Source: FW021-bin31 sp964478125
GTDB taxonomy: Bacteria > Bacteroidota > Bacteroidia > Chitinophagales > Chitinophagaceae
Assembly: GCA_964478125.1 (NCBI GenBank)
Contig: CAYZGR010000012.1
Span: forward strand, 1-64,000
Reading direction: 5' to 3'
DNA length: 64,000 nt
Program-made: the position numbers and the translations under genes
Shown here: piece after piece, positions 1-9,289 of the stretch
How the letters are laid out: every line of letters begins with the position of its first letter
Position numbering within the stretch: the stretch's first letter is position 1
Notes under the pieces: model-generated
What the model was told of the DNA's origin: nothing
Databases searched by the model: none
The model's input: the letters and a program-made list of their open reading frames with translations, nothing else

Positions 1-19
1 GTCTTACCAGGTAAATATA

Positions 20-62
20 AATATTCCTTTTTTATTCGTGCATTCGTGGCATAAGGAATATT
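20..62. repeat. 10-bp inverted repeat around a short intergenic motif
   Basis: AATATTCCTT at 20-29 is perfectly inverted as AAGGAATATT at 53-62. The loop holds the near-repeat attcgtgcattcgtggc. It lies just downstream of the VWA gene stop on the minus strand. It could be a terminator-like hairpin or a small dispersed intergenic element; genome copy number is unknown. Confidence 0.5.
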
Positions 63-88
63 CTTCGGAGCGGAACCAAAGAAACGCT

Positions 89-1099
89 TCAGGGTAAACT
101 CTTGAATATAGTATAACGTAATAAGATCTCGATAAGGAGGAAAGCAAGTGCAGCTAAGGCAAAAGGATAAAACAGCTCTTTGTATTGTTTATACGAGGTC
201 ACTTTTATCTTGGTTTTTTCCATCTTGTCGATTTGTTTATAGATATCTTGTAAGGAACGGTTATCGGTAGCACGGAAATATTGTCCTCCCGTTTCCGAAG
301 CAATCTTTTTCAAAAGGGCGGTATCAATTTGTACTTTCATCTGCTGCATCTGAACACCGCCCCCGGGTATGGGCACTGGAAAGGGGGCCATACCAATGGT
401 TCCTACGCCGATAGTATACACCTTGATGTGATACAATTTCGCTATGTTTAAAGCCGTTAAGGGATCTATCAACCCGGTATTGTTCACTCCGTCGGTAAGC
501 AAGATGATCACTTTACTTTTGGCTTTACTTTTTCGCAGGCGATCCACGCTGGTGGCCAAGCCCATGCCAATGGCCGTTCCATCTTCCAGAGAGCCGCTTT
601 TTACACTTTTGATCTGATTGAGCAGAACGGCATGGTCGGTAGTAATGGGGCACTGGGTAAAGCTTTCTCCCGCGAAGATGACGAGCCCTATGCGGTCGGT
701 CGGCCTTCCCTTTACAAAATTCATTGCCACCTTTTTGGCAGCTTCTATCCGATCCGGTTTAAAATCCCGGGCAAGCATGCTTCCGCTTACATCCAGGCAT
801 AGTACAATATCAATTCCCTCACTGTTCAGATTCTCAGTCACGCTTGACGTACGCGGACGTGCTATCGCGACGATTAAGAGTGCGATAACCAGTATACGTA
901 ATATAATTAATACCGGCCTTAGTCTTGATTTCCAGGAGGCCGGCAGGTTTCGGATGCCCTCCAGGGAAGATACCCGAAAAGAGGCTTTTTGATTATTATA
1001 TTTTTTAAGATACCAATAGATAAGGACCGGTATGAGCAATAGCAATACCAAAAGCGCCGGATTGGCAAAGGTGATATTTTTATAATCAAAAAGACTCAA
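89..1099 (-). CDS. batA: BatA-type von Willebrand factor A membrane protein
   Basis: 336 residues. Two hydrophobic segments near the N-terminus (about 13-30 and 62-81) are followed by a VWA domain and a C-terminal TM helix (about 312-330). The metal-ion-dependent adhesion site is visible as D103-x-S105-x-S107 and a later TDG. Bat proteins are linked to aerotolerance and envelope stress in Bacteroidota; the domain should face the periplasm as a metal-dependent protein-binding module. It is the last gene in the window of a minus-strand moxR/DUF58/BatD-like/VWA operon; further bat genes would be expected to the left. The family is clear, the molecular partner is not. Confidence 0.85.
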   Translation of the reverse strand: MSLFDYKNITFANPALLVLLLLIPVLIYWYLKKYNNQKASFRVSSLEGIRNLPASWKSRLRPVLIILRILVIALLIVAIARPRTSSVTENLNSEGIDIVLCLDVSGSMLARDFKPDRIEAAKKVAMNFVKGRPTDRIGLVIFAGESFTQCPITTDHAVLLNQIKSVKSGSLEDGTAIGMGLATSVDRLRKSKAKSKVIILLTDGVNNTGLIDPLTALNIAKLYHIKVYTIGVGTIGMAPFPVPIPGGGVQMQQMKVQIDTALLKKIASETGGQYFRATDNRSLQDIYKQIDKMEKTKIKVTSYKQYKELFYPFALAALAFLLIEILLRYTIFKSLP

Positions 1100-1118
1100 G
1101 GTTATATCTTTTTTTATA

Positions 1119-2117
1119 TTATTTCTTTTCTTTAACTTCTTCTTTTTGCGGTTGTGGTTTACACCATTCTACCAAACTACGTGCTTTCCCCATGCAGTTT
1201 TCGTGTGCTTCCGGGGCAGGTTGTAGTTTGGCAAATTTGGCCAGGTCAGCCGTTTGTAGAATATATTGAAGATCATCTCGTTTTTGGTTCAATTGGGTTA
1301 CGTCTTTTATTTTTTGCAGCAATTCATCTGATGTTTGTTCCATGGCGTTAATATGGTACTGTCGCTGAATAAACAACCTCAATATATCCGTTAGCCGGGA
1401 ATAGTATGTTTTTATTTCTCCCTGTTGCCACAACTGCTCTTTTTCTAATTTATTTAATCCTGTAATGGCCTGTTCGTAGGGAGGGATTTGTGGAACGGGC
1501 TTTTCTTTTTGAGGCTTTGTTTTCTTTTTATAATAGAATAAGAAATACAATAGGATAAGCAGCACCACCAAACCGCCGAGAATATAGGGCCAGTAATCCA
1601 GTAGGTTAAAAGGGACGGTACGGATTTCTTTAATAGGCTTAAAAGGTTTGGTCGTATCAACGGCCACCGTATGTACAAAGAGTGCAAGTGAATCGGTCCG
1701 GAGATTTTCCCGGTTTGAAGTATCTTTTTCAGCAACCGTATGAAACTGAAAAGAAGGAATATGCCATTCTCCGGAATCGAATCCCGTAAGGGTATAGCTT
1801 TTCTGATAGATGATACTTCCATTTTGTTCGAGCGTATCAATTGGCGTCTGGCTGATGACCATCAGGTGGTTGAAAGTATCCGGTACGGTCGCCCATACGA
1901 TCTCCGGAGCCCCGGAGTCTTTTATAGCCTGGAGAGTCAGATGGAGTTGTTCGCCGATTTTGATCTGCTGCGTATCAATAGCAGCATGAACACTGACGTG
2001 ATAGGGAGCTTGGGCGCCTGCCTGCCTTATTCCTATAATCCCATACCATAGAAATACAGTTATGAAAATGCAGATTCCGGCATGGGCATAAAAATATTTT
2101 GAAGAAATGTGTTTCAT
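1119..2117 (-). CDS. BatD-like / oxygen-tolerance-type membrane protein
   Basis: 332 residues. An N-terminal hydrophobic signal segment is followed by an extracytoplasmic beta-rich region (about 38-150), one TM helix (about 176-195, then a KKK stop-transfer) and a cytoplasmic helical tail rich in K/Q/E. This layout matches the protein usually found between DUF58 and VWA genes in Bacteroidota bat operons. It is 19 bp from the VWA gene and 15 bp from the DUF58 gene, so cotranscribed. It probably works as part of the MoxR/VWA envelope complex; no enzymatic motif is seen. Confidence 0.65.
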   Translation of the reverse strand: MKHISSKYFYAHAGICIFITVFLWYGIIGIRQAGAQAPYHVSVHAAIDTQQIKIGEQLHLTLQAIKDSGAPEIVWATVPDTFNHLMVISQTPIDTLEQNGSIIYQKSYTLTGFDSGEWHIPSFQFHTVAEKDTSNRENLRTDSLALFVHTVAVDTTKPFKPIKEIRTVPFNLLDYWPYILGGLVVLLILLYFLFYYKKKTKPQKEKPVPQIPPYEQAITGLNKLEKEQLWQQGEIKTYYSRLTDILRLFIQRQYHINAMEQTSDELLQKIKDVTQLNQKRDDLQYILQTADLAKFAKLQPAPEAHENCMGKARSLVEWCKPQPQKEEVKEKK

Positions 2118-2132
2118 TTTTCTAAAAACTGG

Positions 2133-2999
2133 TCATATTCTTTTCTTAAAGAATCCCTTCAATACTTTTACATAATCCTGTCCCGTTTTCACGCTCAATA
2201 GTTCGGCGCCACTTTTCAGGAAAGCTTCTTTGCAATATTTACGATGTTCTACGAATTTTTTAGTATAATATTCGCGAATGGCCCGGTTGGAAGTATCCAC
2301 CCATTGTTGAAGGCCGGTTTCGGAATCTTGCATTTTGATCATTCCCACGTCGGGCAATTCTTTATCCCGCTGATCATAAACATGCAGCCCGATCATGTCA
2401 TGTTTCCGGGAAGCTATTGTTAATGCATCTTCATAACCGGTAGTCAGGAAATCGGATGCCAGGAGTACGATAGAACGTTTTTTGTTGGCATTGTTGAAAA
2501 AACGCAGCGCCGCTCCTACATCTGTTCCTCCTCCCGCCGGTTCAAGAGATAGCAATTCTCTGATGATCAATAAGATATGTGATTTACCCTTCTTTGGCGG
2601 AATATATTTTTCTATTTTATTGCTAAAAAAGATCACCCCGACTTTATCATTGTTATTAATGGCGGAAAAGGCCATAACTGCACATATTTCAGTGATCAGA
2701 TCTTTTTTGCGTTGTTCATGTGTTCCGAATAGAGCGCTTTTACTGACGTCTACCAGCAGCATAACGGTTAGTTCTCTTTCTTCCTCAAATACCTTGATGT
2801 AAGGATGTGAGAACCTGGCGGTGACATTCCAGTCTATGGCGCGAATATCATCCCCGTACTGATACTCCCGTACTTCGCTGAAATTCATACCTCTTCCCTT
2901 AAAAGCCGTATGATAGTCGCCGGAGAAGATATGATTGCTTAGGCCCTTTGTTTTAATTTCGATCCGGCGAACTTTTTTAAGCAGCTCTGTCGTATCCAT
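2133..2999 (-). CDS. DUF58 domain protein
   Basis: 288 residues, no membrane segment. The DUF58 signature is present: a YGDDIRAIDWNVTAR stretch (about residues 48-62) and a following EEERELTV. The rest resembles a degenerate VWA fold, with a DVSKS stretch in the MIDAS position. DUF58 proteins are standard partners of MoxR AAA+ ATPases. It starts 2 bp after the moxR stop, indicating translational coupling. Function inferred: adaptor or substrate-binding component of the MoxR system. Confidence 0.85.
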   Translation of the reverse strand: MDTTELLKKVRRIEIKTKGLSNHIFSGDYHTAFKGRGMNFSEVREYQYGDDIRAIDWNVTARFSHPYIKVFEEERELTVMLLVDVSKSALFGTHEQRKKDLITEICAVMAFSAINNNDKVGVIFFSNKIEKYIPPKKGKSHILLIIRELLSLEPAGGGTDVGAALRFFNNANKKRSIVLLASDFLTTGYEDALTIASRKHDMIGLHVYDQRDKELPDVGMIKMQDSETGLQQWVDTSNRAIREYYTKKFVEHRKYCKEAFLKSGAELLSVKTGQDYVKVLKGFFKKRI

Positions 3000-3001
3000 A
3001 T

Positions 3002-4003
3002 TTAAGGCACCTCCACCATATTTAAAACTTCGCTAATAATATTTTCGGAGGTAATGTTCTCGGCTTCGGCTTCGTAAGTCAGCCCTACCCGATGGCGCAT
3101 GACATCAAAACAAATACTGCGAATGTCTTCGGGGATCACATACCCGCGTCGCTTTGTGAAAGCATAAGCTTTGGCAGCCAGGGCAAGATTGATACTCGCG
3201 CGCGGCGATCCGCCGTAAGCAATCAGGGGTTTTAGTTTTGATAGTTTATAGGATTCCGGATCCCGGGTCGCAAATACAATATCAATAATATAGCGTTCCA
3301 CCTTTTCATCCATATAGACTTCACGTACCAGCGTCCGGGCCTTAAGAATATCTTCAGGATAGACCACCTGTTGGATGGTTTTAAATCCCTGAGGATCCAG
3401 GTTTTCCCGGATAATTTGCTTTTCTTCTTCCTTATTCGGATAACCGATGTTCACCTTTAACATGAAACGATCTACCTGGGCCTCCGGCAGTTGATAGGTC
3501 CCTTCCTGCTCAATGGGGTTTTGCGTCGCCAGCACGAGAAAAGGTTCTTCGAGCTTAAAGGTCTCGTCGCCAATGGTTACCTGTTTTTCCTGCATGGCCT
3601 CCAGCAGGGCGCTTTGTACTTTGGCCGGCGCCCGGTTAATTTCATCGGCCAGGATAAAATTGGCAAATATGGGACCCTTACGTACATCAAATTCATTTTT
3701 TTGCTGATTGTAGATCATCGTACCTATGACATCTGCAGGAAGCAGATCGGGAGTGAATTGTATTCGGCTAAAACGTCCGTTTATAGCGGAAGAAAGTGAT
3801 TTAATAGCCAGTGTTTTTGCGAGGCCGGGAACACCTTCCAAAAGGACATGACCCTGTGCCAGCAGGCCGATAACCAATCTTTCGGTCATGTATTTCTGGC
3901 CTATGATCACCTTTCCCAGCTCCAGGTTTAAAAGATCAACAAAAGAACTGGCTGCATGAATTTTTTCATTAAGCGCTTGAATGTCGGACGCGATTGTTTC
4001 CAT
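3002..4003 (-). CDS. moxR: MoxR-family AAA+ ATPase
   Basis: 333 residues, the usual length. Walker A GVPGLAKT at 57-64, Walker B ending in ADE (D120, E121), sensor-1 region with ATQNP, and a C-terminal lid domain. MoxR ATPases act as chaperones that remodel or activate partner proteins, typically with VWA proteins. It is the first gene of the minus-strand bat operon and is divergent from the small gene starting at 4159. Confidence 0.92.
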   Translation of the reverse strand: METIASDIQALNEKIHAASSFVDLLNLELGKVIIGQKYMTERLVIGLLAQGHVLLEGVPGLAKTLAIKSLSSAINGRFSRIQFTPDLLPADVIGTMIYNQQKNEFDVRKGPIFANFILADEINRAPAKVQSALLEAMQEKQVTIGDETFKLEEPFLVLATQNPIEQEGTYQLPEAQVDRFMLKVNIGYPNKEEEKQIIRENLDPQGFKTIQQVVYPEDILKARTLVREVYMDEKVERYIIDIVFATRDPESYKLSKLKPLIAYGGSPRASINLALAAKAYAFTKRRGYVIPEDIRSICFDVMRHRVGLTYEAEAENITSENIISEVLNMVEVP

Positions 4004-4140
4004 TACTTCTTTTAATTTTTTGGTCGCTAAAGTATAAAATATTGGCCGTATGAGGTATTGAAGAGGTTTAAAAGCCCTGTTAAATGGGTGTTAAAAACAA
4101 GCAATCATACAAAAGGGAAAAGAAAATGTTTTTATATCCC

Positions 4141-4148
4141 TACCTTTG
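4141..4148 (+). promoter_or_regulatory. Bacteroidota -7 element (TACCTTTG)
   Basis: TACCTTTG matches the TAnnTTTG -7 consensus of Bacteroidota sigma-ABfr promoters. No clean TTTG is seen at -33. Transcription would start just before 4159, which makes that ATG, not the ATG at 4084, the likely start of the next gene. Confidence 0.55.
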
Positions 4149-4158
4149 TACGCACTGT

Positions 4159-4527
4159 ATGAATGATTTGTTGGAACAAAAGTGGGAAGCGGTTAAGGAA
4201 CTATTTGAGAGCCGATTTGGAAAAGAACCAGATCTGGAGGTTGTTTTGTTTCTGATAGGGATCCAGGAATTGCGTAACGTCCAAAATTCTTTTACTAAAG
4301 AGCAGAAAGAGGACTTGATGCATGTGGCAACATGTACTTTATTGAGCTTTGGCGGATATTATGAACTGGAAAATTATGATGAGGACGGCTGGCCGCATTT
4401 TAAAAAGTTAAAGAATACACCACCGATGGATACCGGCGCACAGGAGGAATTTCTGAGAACATATATCATTCATTATTTTGAAAGAAAAGAACTCATAAGC
4501 ATTGATTCCATTTCTTCAGATCAATAA
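4159..4527 (+). CDS. Conserved hypothetical protein (122 aa)
   Basis: An acidic, mostly helical soluble protein without signal peptide or TM segment. I chose ATG 4159 because a TACCTTTG promoter element lies just upstream; an in-frame ATG at 4084 would add 25 residues of poor quality containing the promoter. The sequence resembles small uncharacterised proteins I associate with Bacteroidota, but I cannot name a family. Its end overlaps the TauE/SafE start by 26 bp, so the two are probably cotranscribed. Confidence 0.7.
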   Translation: MNDLLEQKWEAVKELFESRFGKEPDLEVVLFLIGIQELRNVQNSFTKEQKEDLMHVATCTLLSFGGYYELENYDEDGWPHFKKLKNTPPMDTGAQEEFLRTYIIHYFERKELISIDSISSDQ

Positions 4528-5308
4528 TCCCTCTTTCTCAGATGCGCATCATGTCATCTTATTTTTAATTATCGGTTTAATAGTAGGTTTCCTATCGGGT
4601 TTGTTGGGAAAAGGTGGTAGCGCTATTACCACCCCGGCCCTGCAGGTATTTTGCGGGGTGCCCCCCTTTCTGGCCTTGGCTTCCCCTTTGCCGGCCAGTT
4701 TGACCAACGCCCTGTCGGGAACGTTTGTGTATACCAAAGAAAAAATGTTGAATAAACGGGTGGTCGTTATTTCCCTGGTATTGGGTATACCGGCTACTAT
4801 CGGTGGTTCTTTAATCAGTCCGATGATGGGAGGAGAAACTTTGATGGTGCTGACCGCGCTTTTTGTGCTGGGATTGGGTCTTTCCTTCGTACTTCCCCGC
4901 TTTATTCCTTTTCCGAAGGTCGGAAGGCGTCCTGTTCATACTACTCCGCAGGTCTGGAAAATTATTGTACTGGCGCTTTTTGTCGGAGGATTGTCGGGAT
5001 TGCTGGCCAATGGCGGAGGCGTATTGTTTGCCCCTTTGTTTATTCGTTGGTTAAAGATGCCGGTAAAGCAAGCTATGGCATCTTCCCTGTTGATCGCGGG
5101 AGGACTTGCCATACCGGGTACCCTAACCCATTGGTTTTTGGGGCATATTGACTGGTGGATCGTATTGTGGTTGTGTATCAGTTCCACCCCCAGCGCTTAT
5201 CTTGGAGCAAAGGTAGCAGTGCGCCTGAAAAGTTCCACCCTGGAAATGATCTTCGGTATTATGCTTTGCGTGTTTGGTTTCTATGACATAATGTATACCT
5301 TGTATTGA
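4502..5308 (+). CDS. TauE/SafE family sulfite/anion exporter
   Basis: 268 residues, polytopic, about 8 hydrophobic segments. The typical internally repeated glycine motifs appear as GLLGKGGS near residue 34 and GLLANGGG near 165. TauE/SafE proteins export sulfite or organosulfur anions across the inner membrane. The TTG start at 4502 lies inside the upstream gene, and no in-frame ATG occurs before the first TM helix. It converges with the M28 peptidase gene, 4 bp away. The substrate is unknown. Confidence 0.85.
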   Translation: MIPFLQINNPSFSDAHHVILFLIIGLIVGFLSGLLGKGGSAITTPALQVFCGVPPFLALASPLPASLTNALSGTFVYTKEKMLNKRVVVISLVLGIPATIGGSLISPMMGGETLMVLTALFVLGLGLSFVLPRFIPFPKVGRRPVHTTPQVWKIIVLALFVGGLSGLLANGGGVLFAPLFIRWLKMPVKQAMASSLLIAGGLAIPGTLTHWFLGHIDWWIVLWLCISSTPSAYLGAKVAVRLKSSTLEMIFGIMLCVFGFYDIMYTLY

Positions 5309-5312
5309 AGGT

Positions 5313-6605
5313 TTATTCCAGTTGCCCGGGGTCCACTCGTGTGGGCGTATCTTTTCCGCTTATGAGGCTTTTAGCACTTAATGCGATAGAACGGATGATC
5401 TTTGTCATGTTTTTCAGATCGAGGGTGGAGATCTCATCGCTTACCTTGTGATAATGAGGTTCGTTATCCATCTTAGAGGTGGAAATGGTATGTGCCGGAA
5501 CTCCCAACCGGGCAAGCGTGGCATTATCCGAACGATAAAAAAGATGTTGTTTGGGATAAGGATCGGGATGGAACCGGAATCCGGTACCTTTAAGGTTTTG
5601 TTGTAAAATAGATCCGAGGCTGGATTTTTCAAAACCTGTAATATAAGCCGAATTTTCTCCCCATTTTGAAGAGGTGCCGATCATCTCAATATTGAGCATG
5701 GCAATGATCTTTTCGGGATCCAGTTGTTCGGAAAAGTAGCGAGAGCCATAGCCCCCTTCTTCTTCGCCGGAGAAAGTAACAAAGATCAGACTTCGTTGGT
5801 TATCTGCCTTTTTGCTAAAGTATTTTGCCAGTTCAATAACTGCCGTGGTACCCGAAGCATCATCATTGGCTCCGTTATATATCGTGTCGCCGGGGAGGGA
5901 GCCGTCGGTACCCAGGTGGTCGTAATGTGCAGAAAAGATCACGTATTCCTCCGGTTGGCTTTTTCCCGGTAAGAAACCCACAATGTTTTCTGCTTTTTTA
6001 GTCACCAATGCATTTTTGATCCGTATATGAAATCGAGGATAGGGACGATCGGACAGAATGAAGAGCACGGTGGGCGTACCGTCAAAGCTCTTTTGACCCT
6101 CCAGGTATCTTTTTAGCGAAACAAACCTCTTTTTCAGACCGGAGTCTACCCATACAACAGTGTTTTGTACCGGATGGAGATATTCCCGGATCTTTGTTCC
6201 AAAGGTTGCCATATTGACGATAGAGTCTATTTTTACAGGGCTCTGGTCCGTCCAGTCTATTTCCTTTTCCGTGGAGCGCTCCAAAATACGCTCCGGCGAG
6301 AGTGTCCGTCCTCCGGCATTTATGGAAACATCCACCGGTCGGGTGACAATCATCTCAAAGGACTGTCGATAGGCATGCGTCCCCGGCCACGTTTTTAATC
6401 CGGCTTCTTTGAAATATGTGGAAATAATACCTGCGGCTTTTTGGATCCCTTTGGTAAAGGTCTTGCGTCCATTTAAACTGTCGGCGGATAAGATTTTTTC
6501 CAGCCGGGTGACGTCTGTTTGGTTAATGACTTCTGTAAAAGTCTGGGCTTTTATCTGTGTTTGAATCAGGAGGAGGATAAGAGCGGTATGGCATACGATT
6601 TTCAT
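5313..6605 (-). CDS. Secreted M28-family zinc aminopeptidase
   Basis: 430 residues from ATG 6605. An upstream TTG at 6638 would add 11 residues, but it overlaps a promoter-like TACCTTTA (minus strand, 6628-6635). The N-terminal hydrophobic stretch ending ...IKAQ is a signal peptide. Zinc ligands of M28 peptidases are visible: AHYDHLG (His), GANDDASG (Asp), GEEEGG (Glu pair), NIEMIG (Glu where many members have Asp), and PHYH (His). It probably trims peptides in the periplasm or outside the cell. Confidence 0.88.
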   Translation of the reverse strand: MKIVCHTALILLLIQTQIKAQTFTEVINQTDVTRLEKILSADSLNGRKTFTKGIQKAAGIISTYFKEAGLKTWPGTHAYRQSFEMIVTRPVDVSINAGGRTLSPERILERSTEKEIDWTDQSPVKIDSIVNMATFGTKIREYLHPVQNTVVWVDSGLKKRFVSLKRYLEGQKSFDGTPTVLFILSDRPYPRFHIRIKNALVTKKAENIVGFLPGKSQPEEYVIFSAHYDHLGTDGSLPGDTIYNGANDDASGTTAVIELAKYFSKKADNQRSLIFVTFSGEEEGGYGSRYFSEQLDPEKIIAMLNIEMIGTSSKWGENSAYITGFEKSSLGSILQQNLKGTGFRFHPDPYPKQHLFYRSDNATLARLGVPAHTISTSKMDNEPHYHKVSDEISTLDLKNMTKIIRSIALSAKSLISGKDTPTRVDPGQLE

Positions 6606-6709
6606 GTAATGTCCGGATTTTTGTTGATAAAGGTACAATAATAGGGGATTCTGTAGTCTTGTTCCTAAAATTTAAAGAGCCTGTATTCTTTTATTTTAGG
6701 TTTTTCAAT

Positions 6710-6717
6710 TACCTTTG
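6710..6717 (+). promoter_or_regulatory. Bacteroidota -7 element upstream of atpD (TACCTTTG)
   Basis: TACCTTTG followed by CGC, the commonest form of the Bacteroidota -7 element, 50 bp before the atpD start. The -33 region is AT-rich without a clean TTTG. Confidence 0.6.
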
Positions 6718-6767
6718 CGCAAAAATTTGGCAATCCATATTTATCACATTATTTAATCGTTTTTCCT

Positions 6768-8279
6768 ATGCCTCATACAGGTAAGATTAAACAAGTTATC
6801 GGTCCGGTGGTGGACGTTTATTTTGAGGGTGAAAATACCCTTCCCGAAATATTTAATGCCCTTGAAATCACTCGCGAGAATGGTGAGAAACTCATACTGG
6901 AGGCTCAACAGCATCTGGGAGAAGACAGTGTGCGTTGTATCGCAATGGATTCCACCGATGGGCTGGTCAGAGGCATGAAAGTAGAGGATAAAGGCACGCC
7001 CATAAAGATGCCAACCGGAGCGCGTATTAAAGGACGGTTATTTAATGTGGTAGGTGAAACTATTGACGGCCTCAGTCCGATAACTACCGATGAAGGAGCT
7101 CCCATTCATAGAAAAGCTCCCGCTTTTGAGGACCTGGCTGTGGAATCAGAGGTTCTCTTTACGGGGATTAAGGTAATTGATCTTATTGAGCCCTATGCCA
7201 AGGGCGGTAAAATCGGGCTGTTTGGCGGCGCCGGTGTAGGTAAGACGGTATTAATCCAGGAATTGATCAATAATATTGCCAAAGCTTACTCGGGCCTTTC
7301 TGTATTCGCGGGAGTGGGAGAGCGTACGCGTGAAGGAAATGACCTGTTGCGGGAAATGATTGAGGCCGGCATTATTAAATATGGTGATGCATTTAAAGAA
7401 TCCATGGAGCAGGGGGGATGGGATCTTTCAAAGGTGGATGAAAATGATCTTACAGATTCAAAAGCTACCTTTGTTTTCGGCCAGATGAACGAGCCTCCGG
7501 GTGCCCGTGCGCGGGTAGCCTTGAGTGGATTGACGGTAGCCGAATATTTTCGTGACGGTGACGGTTCTGCAGCCGGAGGACGCGACATTTTATTCTTTGT
7601 AGACAATATATTCCGGTTTACGCAGGCAGGTTCTGAAGTTTCCGCCTTGTTGGGACGTATGCCGTCGGCCGTGGGGTATCAGCCGACCCTTGCCACTGAA
7701 ATGGGACTGATGCAGGAGCGGATCACCTCTACTAAGAACGGCTCTATTACTTCAGTTCAGGCCGTATACGTGCCGGCAGACGACCTTACCGATCCCGCTC
7801 CGGCTACTACTTTTGCACATCTGGATGCAACCACGGTGCTGAGCAGGAAGATCGCCGACCTGGGTATTTATCCCGCGGTGGATCCGTTAAACTCCACTTC
7901 TCGTATCCTGACCGCTACCATTGTAGGAGATGCACATTACAATTGTGCCCAAAAGGTAAAACAGATTCTGCAGCGCTACAAGGAGTTGCAGGATATTATT
8001 GCCATCCTGGGGTTGGATGAATTAAGTGAGGAGGATAAGATGGTCGTTTCGCGCGCCCGTCGTGTACAGCGTTTCCTTTCTCAACCGTTTCATGTGGCCG
8101 AGCAGTTCACCGGTCTGCAAGGCGTGCTGGTACCAATTGAAGAGACCATTCGCGGATTCAATATGATCATGGACGGCGAGGTAGATGAGTATCCGGAAGC
8201 TGCTTTCAACCTGGTAGGTACGATTGACGATGCCATAGAGAAGGGTAAGAAATTGTTGGATCAGGCTGCTAAAAACTAA
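6768..8279 (+). CDS. atpD: F1F0 ATP synthase subunit beta
   Basis: 503 residues, full length. Walker A GGAGVGKT at 153-160, the GERTREG catalytic glutamate region, and the beta-subunit signature near PAVDPLNSTS are present. It forms the catalytic hexamer with alpha on the cytoplasmic face. It is followed 5 bp later by atpC; other atp genes are not here, and such a split is known in Bacteroidota. Confidence 0.98.
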   Translation: MPHTGKIKQVIGPVVDVYFEGENTLPEIFNALEITRENGEKLILEAQQHLGEDSVRCIAMDSTDGLVRGMKVEDKGTPIKMPTGARIKGRLFNVVGETIDGLSPITTDEGAPIHRKAPAFEDLAVESEVLFTGIKVIDLIEPYAKGGKIGLFGGAGVGKTVLIQELINNIAKAYSGLSVFAGVGERTREGNDLLREMIEAGIIKYGDAFKESMEQGGWDLSKVDENDLTDSKATFVFGQMNEPPGARARVALSGLTVAEYFRDGDGSAAGGRDILFFVDNIFRFTQAGSEVSALLGRMPSAVGYQPTLATEMGLMQERITSTKNGSITSVQAVYVPADDLTDPAPATTFAHLDATTVLSRKIADLGIYPAVDPLNSTSRILTATIVGDAHYNCAQKVKQILQRYKELQDIIAILGLDELSEEDKMVVSRARRVQRFLSQPFHVAEQFTGLQGVLVPIEETIRGFNMIMDGEVDEYPEAAFNLVGTIDDAIEKGKKLLDQAAKN

Positions 8280-8284
8280 AGGAA

Positions 8285-8557
8285 ATGAGTTTTCAACTTG
8301 AAATATATACGCCTGAACGAAAGGTTTTCGGAGGGAAAGTAGAGGGTATACAACTTCCCGGCCTGGATGGCCTTTTCGAGATCTTATCCCGTCATGCCAA
8401 TTTGGTGGCTGCTCTGGTCCCGGGAAAAATGAAGGTGATGAAGGTACTGAATGATAAAAACAGCACTTCTTATTACAAAATTAAAGGGGGCTTTATAGAA
8501 GTGCTGAATAATGAGGCCACCGTATTGGTGGAGGGAGCAGTCCCCAGCCCAAAGTAA
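8285..8557 (+). CDS. atpC: F1F0 ATP synthase subunit epsilon (short form)
   Basis: 90 residues containing only the N-terminal beta-sandwich (LPGLDGLFEILSRHANLVAAL is the core region). The C-terminal two-helix inhibitory arm found in roughly 130-residue homologues is missing. It links gamma to the c-ring. The short form suggests no epsilon-mediated latch on ATP hydrolysis. It is cotranscribed with atpD. Confidence 0.93.
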   Translation: MSFQLEIYTPERKVFGGKVEGIQLPGLDGLFEILSRHANLVAALVPGKMKVMKVLNDKNSTSYYKIKGGFIEVLNNEATVLVEGAVPSPK

Positions 8558-8565
8558 GCAAAGAG

Positions 8566-9147
8566 CTAATTTAAAGTAGGATCTATGGGATAATTGGCCA
8601 TTTGTCCGAAATCCGCCCCCATACTTTTAAGGGCTCCGGACCAAAGTTCATTCTGTCTTGAATTAAACAAGATCCGCTTTGAGGTTTTGGAAATGATCCA
8701 GGAGTCTTCTTTTAATTCATCTTGTAATTGCCCTGCACTCCATCCCGAATATCCGATAAAGAATTTTATTTGCCCTTCTCCGATGGAGTTGTTATTCAAT
8801 AGGGCTATTGCCTGCTCAAAATTGCCGCCCCAATGAATGCCGTTTCTTATGGGTTTTCCCTCTTGTATCAGGTCGGGGCATTGATGAATGAAATGAAGGG
8901 TATCCAGTTGGACAGGCCCTCCCACGTATACTTTTACGTTTCTGTCGAGGGTATCGGGGAGAAGCTCATTGAGCGTCCGGCTAAATAAATTATTAAGTGT
9001 AAACCCGAAGCTCCCTTCCGGTGAATGATCACATAGAAAGGTCACCGTTCTCGCAAAGTGCGGATCCTTAAGGAAGGGATGTGCAATAAGCAACACACCC
9101 GGCGCAGGAATCGTATTGCCTTTCATATCGGTACTTTTTTCTATCAT
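8566..9147 (-). CDS. YqgE/AlgH family protein
   Basis: 193 residues. It matches the AlgH/YqgE (DUF179) pattern: N-terminal PGVLLIAHPFLKDPHF, FTLNN around residue 49, a GGPVQ motif near 76 and FIGYSGWSAGQL near 131. The family is a single-domain fold of uncertain function. An alternative start at Met7 (9129) would fit family length. It converges with atpC, 8 bp apart. Confidence 0.9.
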   Translation of the reverse strand: MIEKSTDMKGNTIPAPGVLLIAHPFLKDPHFARTVTFLCDHSPEGSFGFTLNNLFSRTLNELLPDTLDRNVKVYVGGPVQLDTLHFIHQCPDLIQEGKPIRNGIHWGGNFEQAIALLNNNSIGEGQIKFFIGYSGWSAGQLQDELKEDSWIISKTSKRILFNSRQNELWSGALKSMGADFGQMANYPIDPTLN

Positions 9148-9289
9148 AAATGATTACCAAACTTACGAAAATAATCGGAACAAGAGAGAAAGGAATGAAC
9201 TTGGAGGAATGAAAGGAGCCGTAGCGGCTTGGATGTATGCTGGAATTTAATGTAGAATAATAAGAGACCGAGGTAAAGATTATTGTATG

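Noticed and set aside
5600..5720. Glu for Asp among the M28 zinc ligands (NIEMIG)
   Set aside because: Glu can serve as a ligand and this form appears in other Bacteroidota M28 proteins as I recall; the enzyme is probably active.
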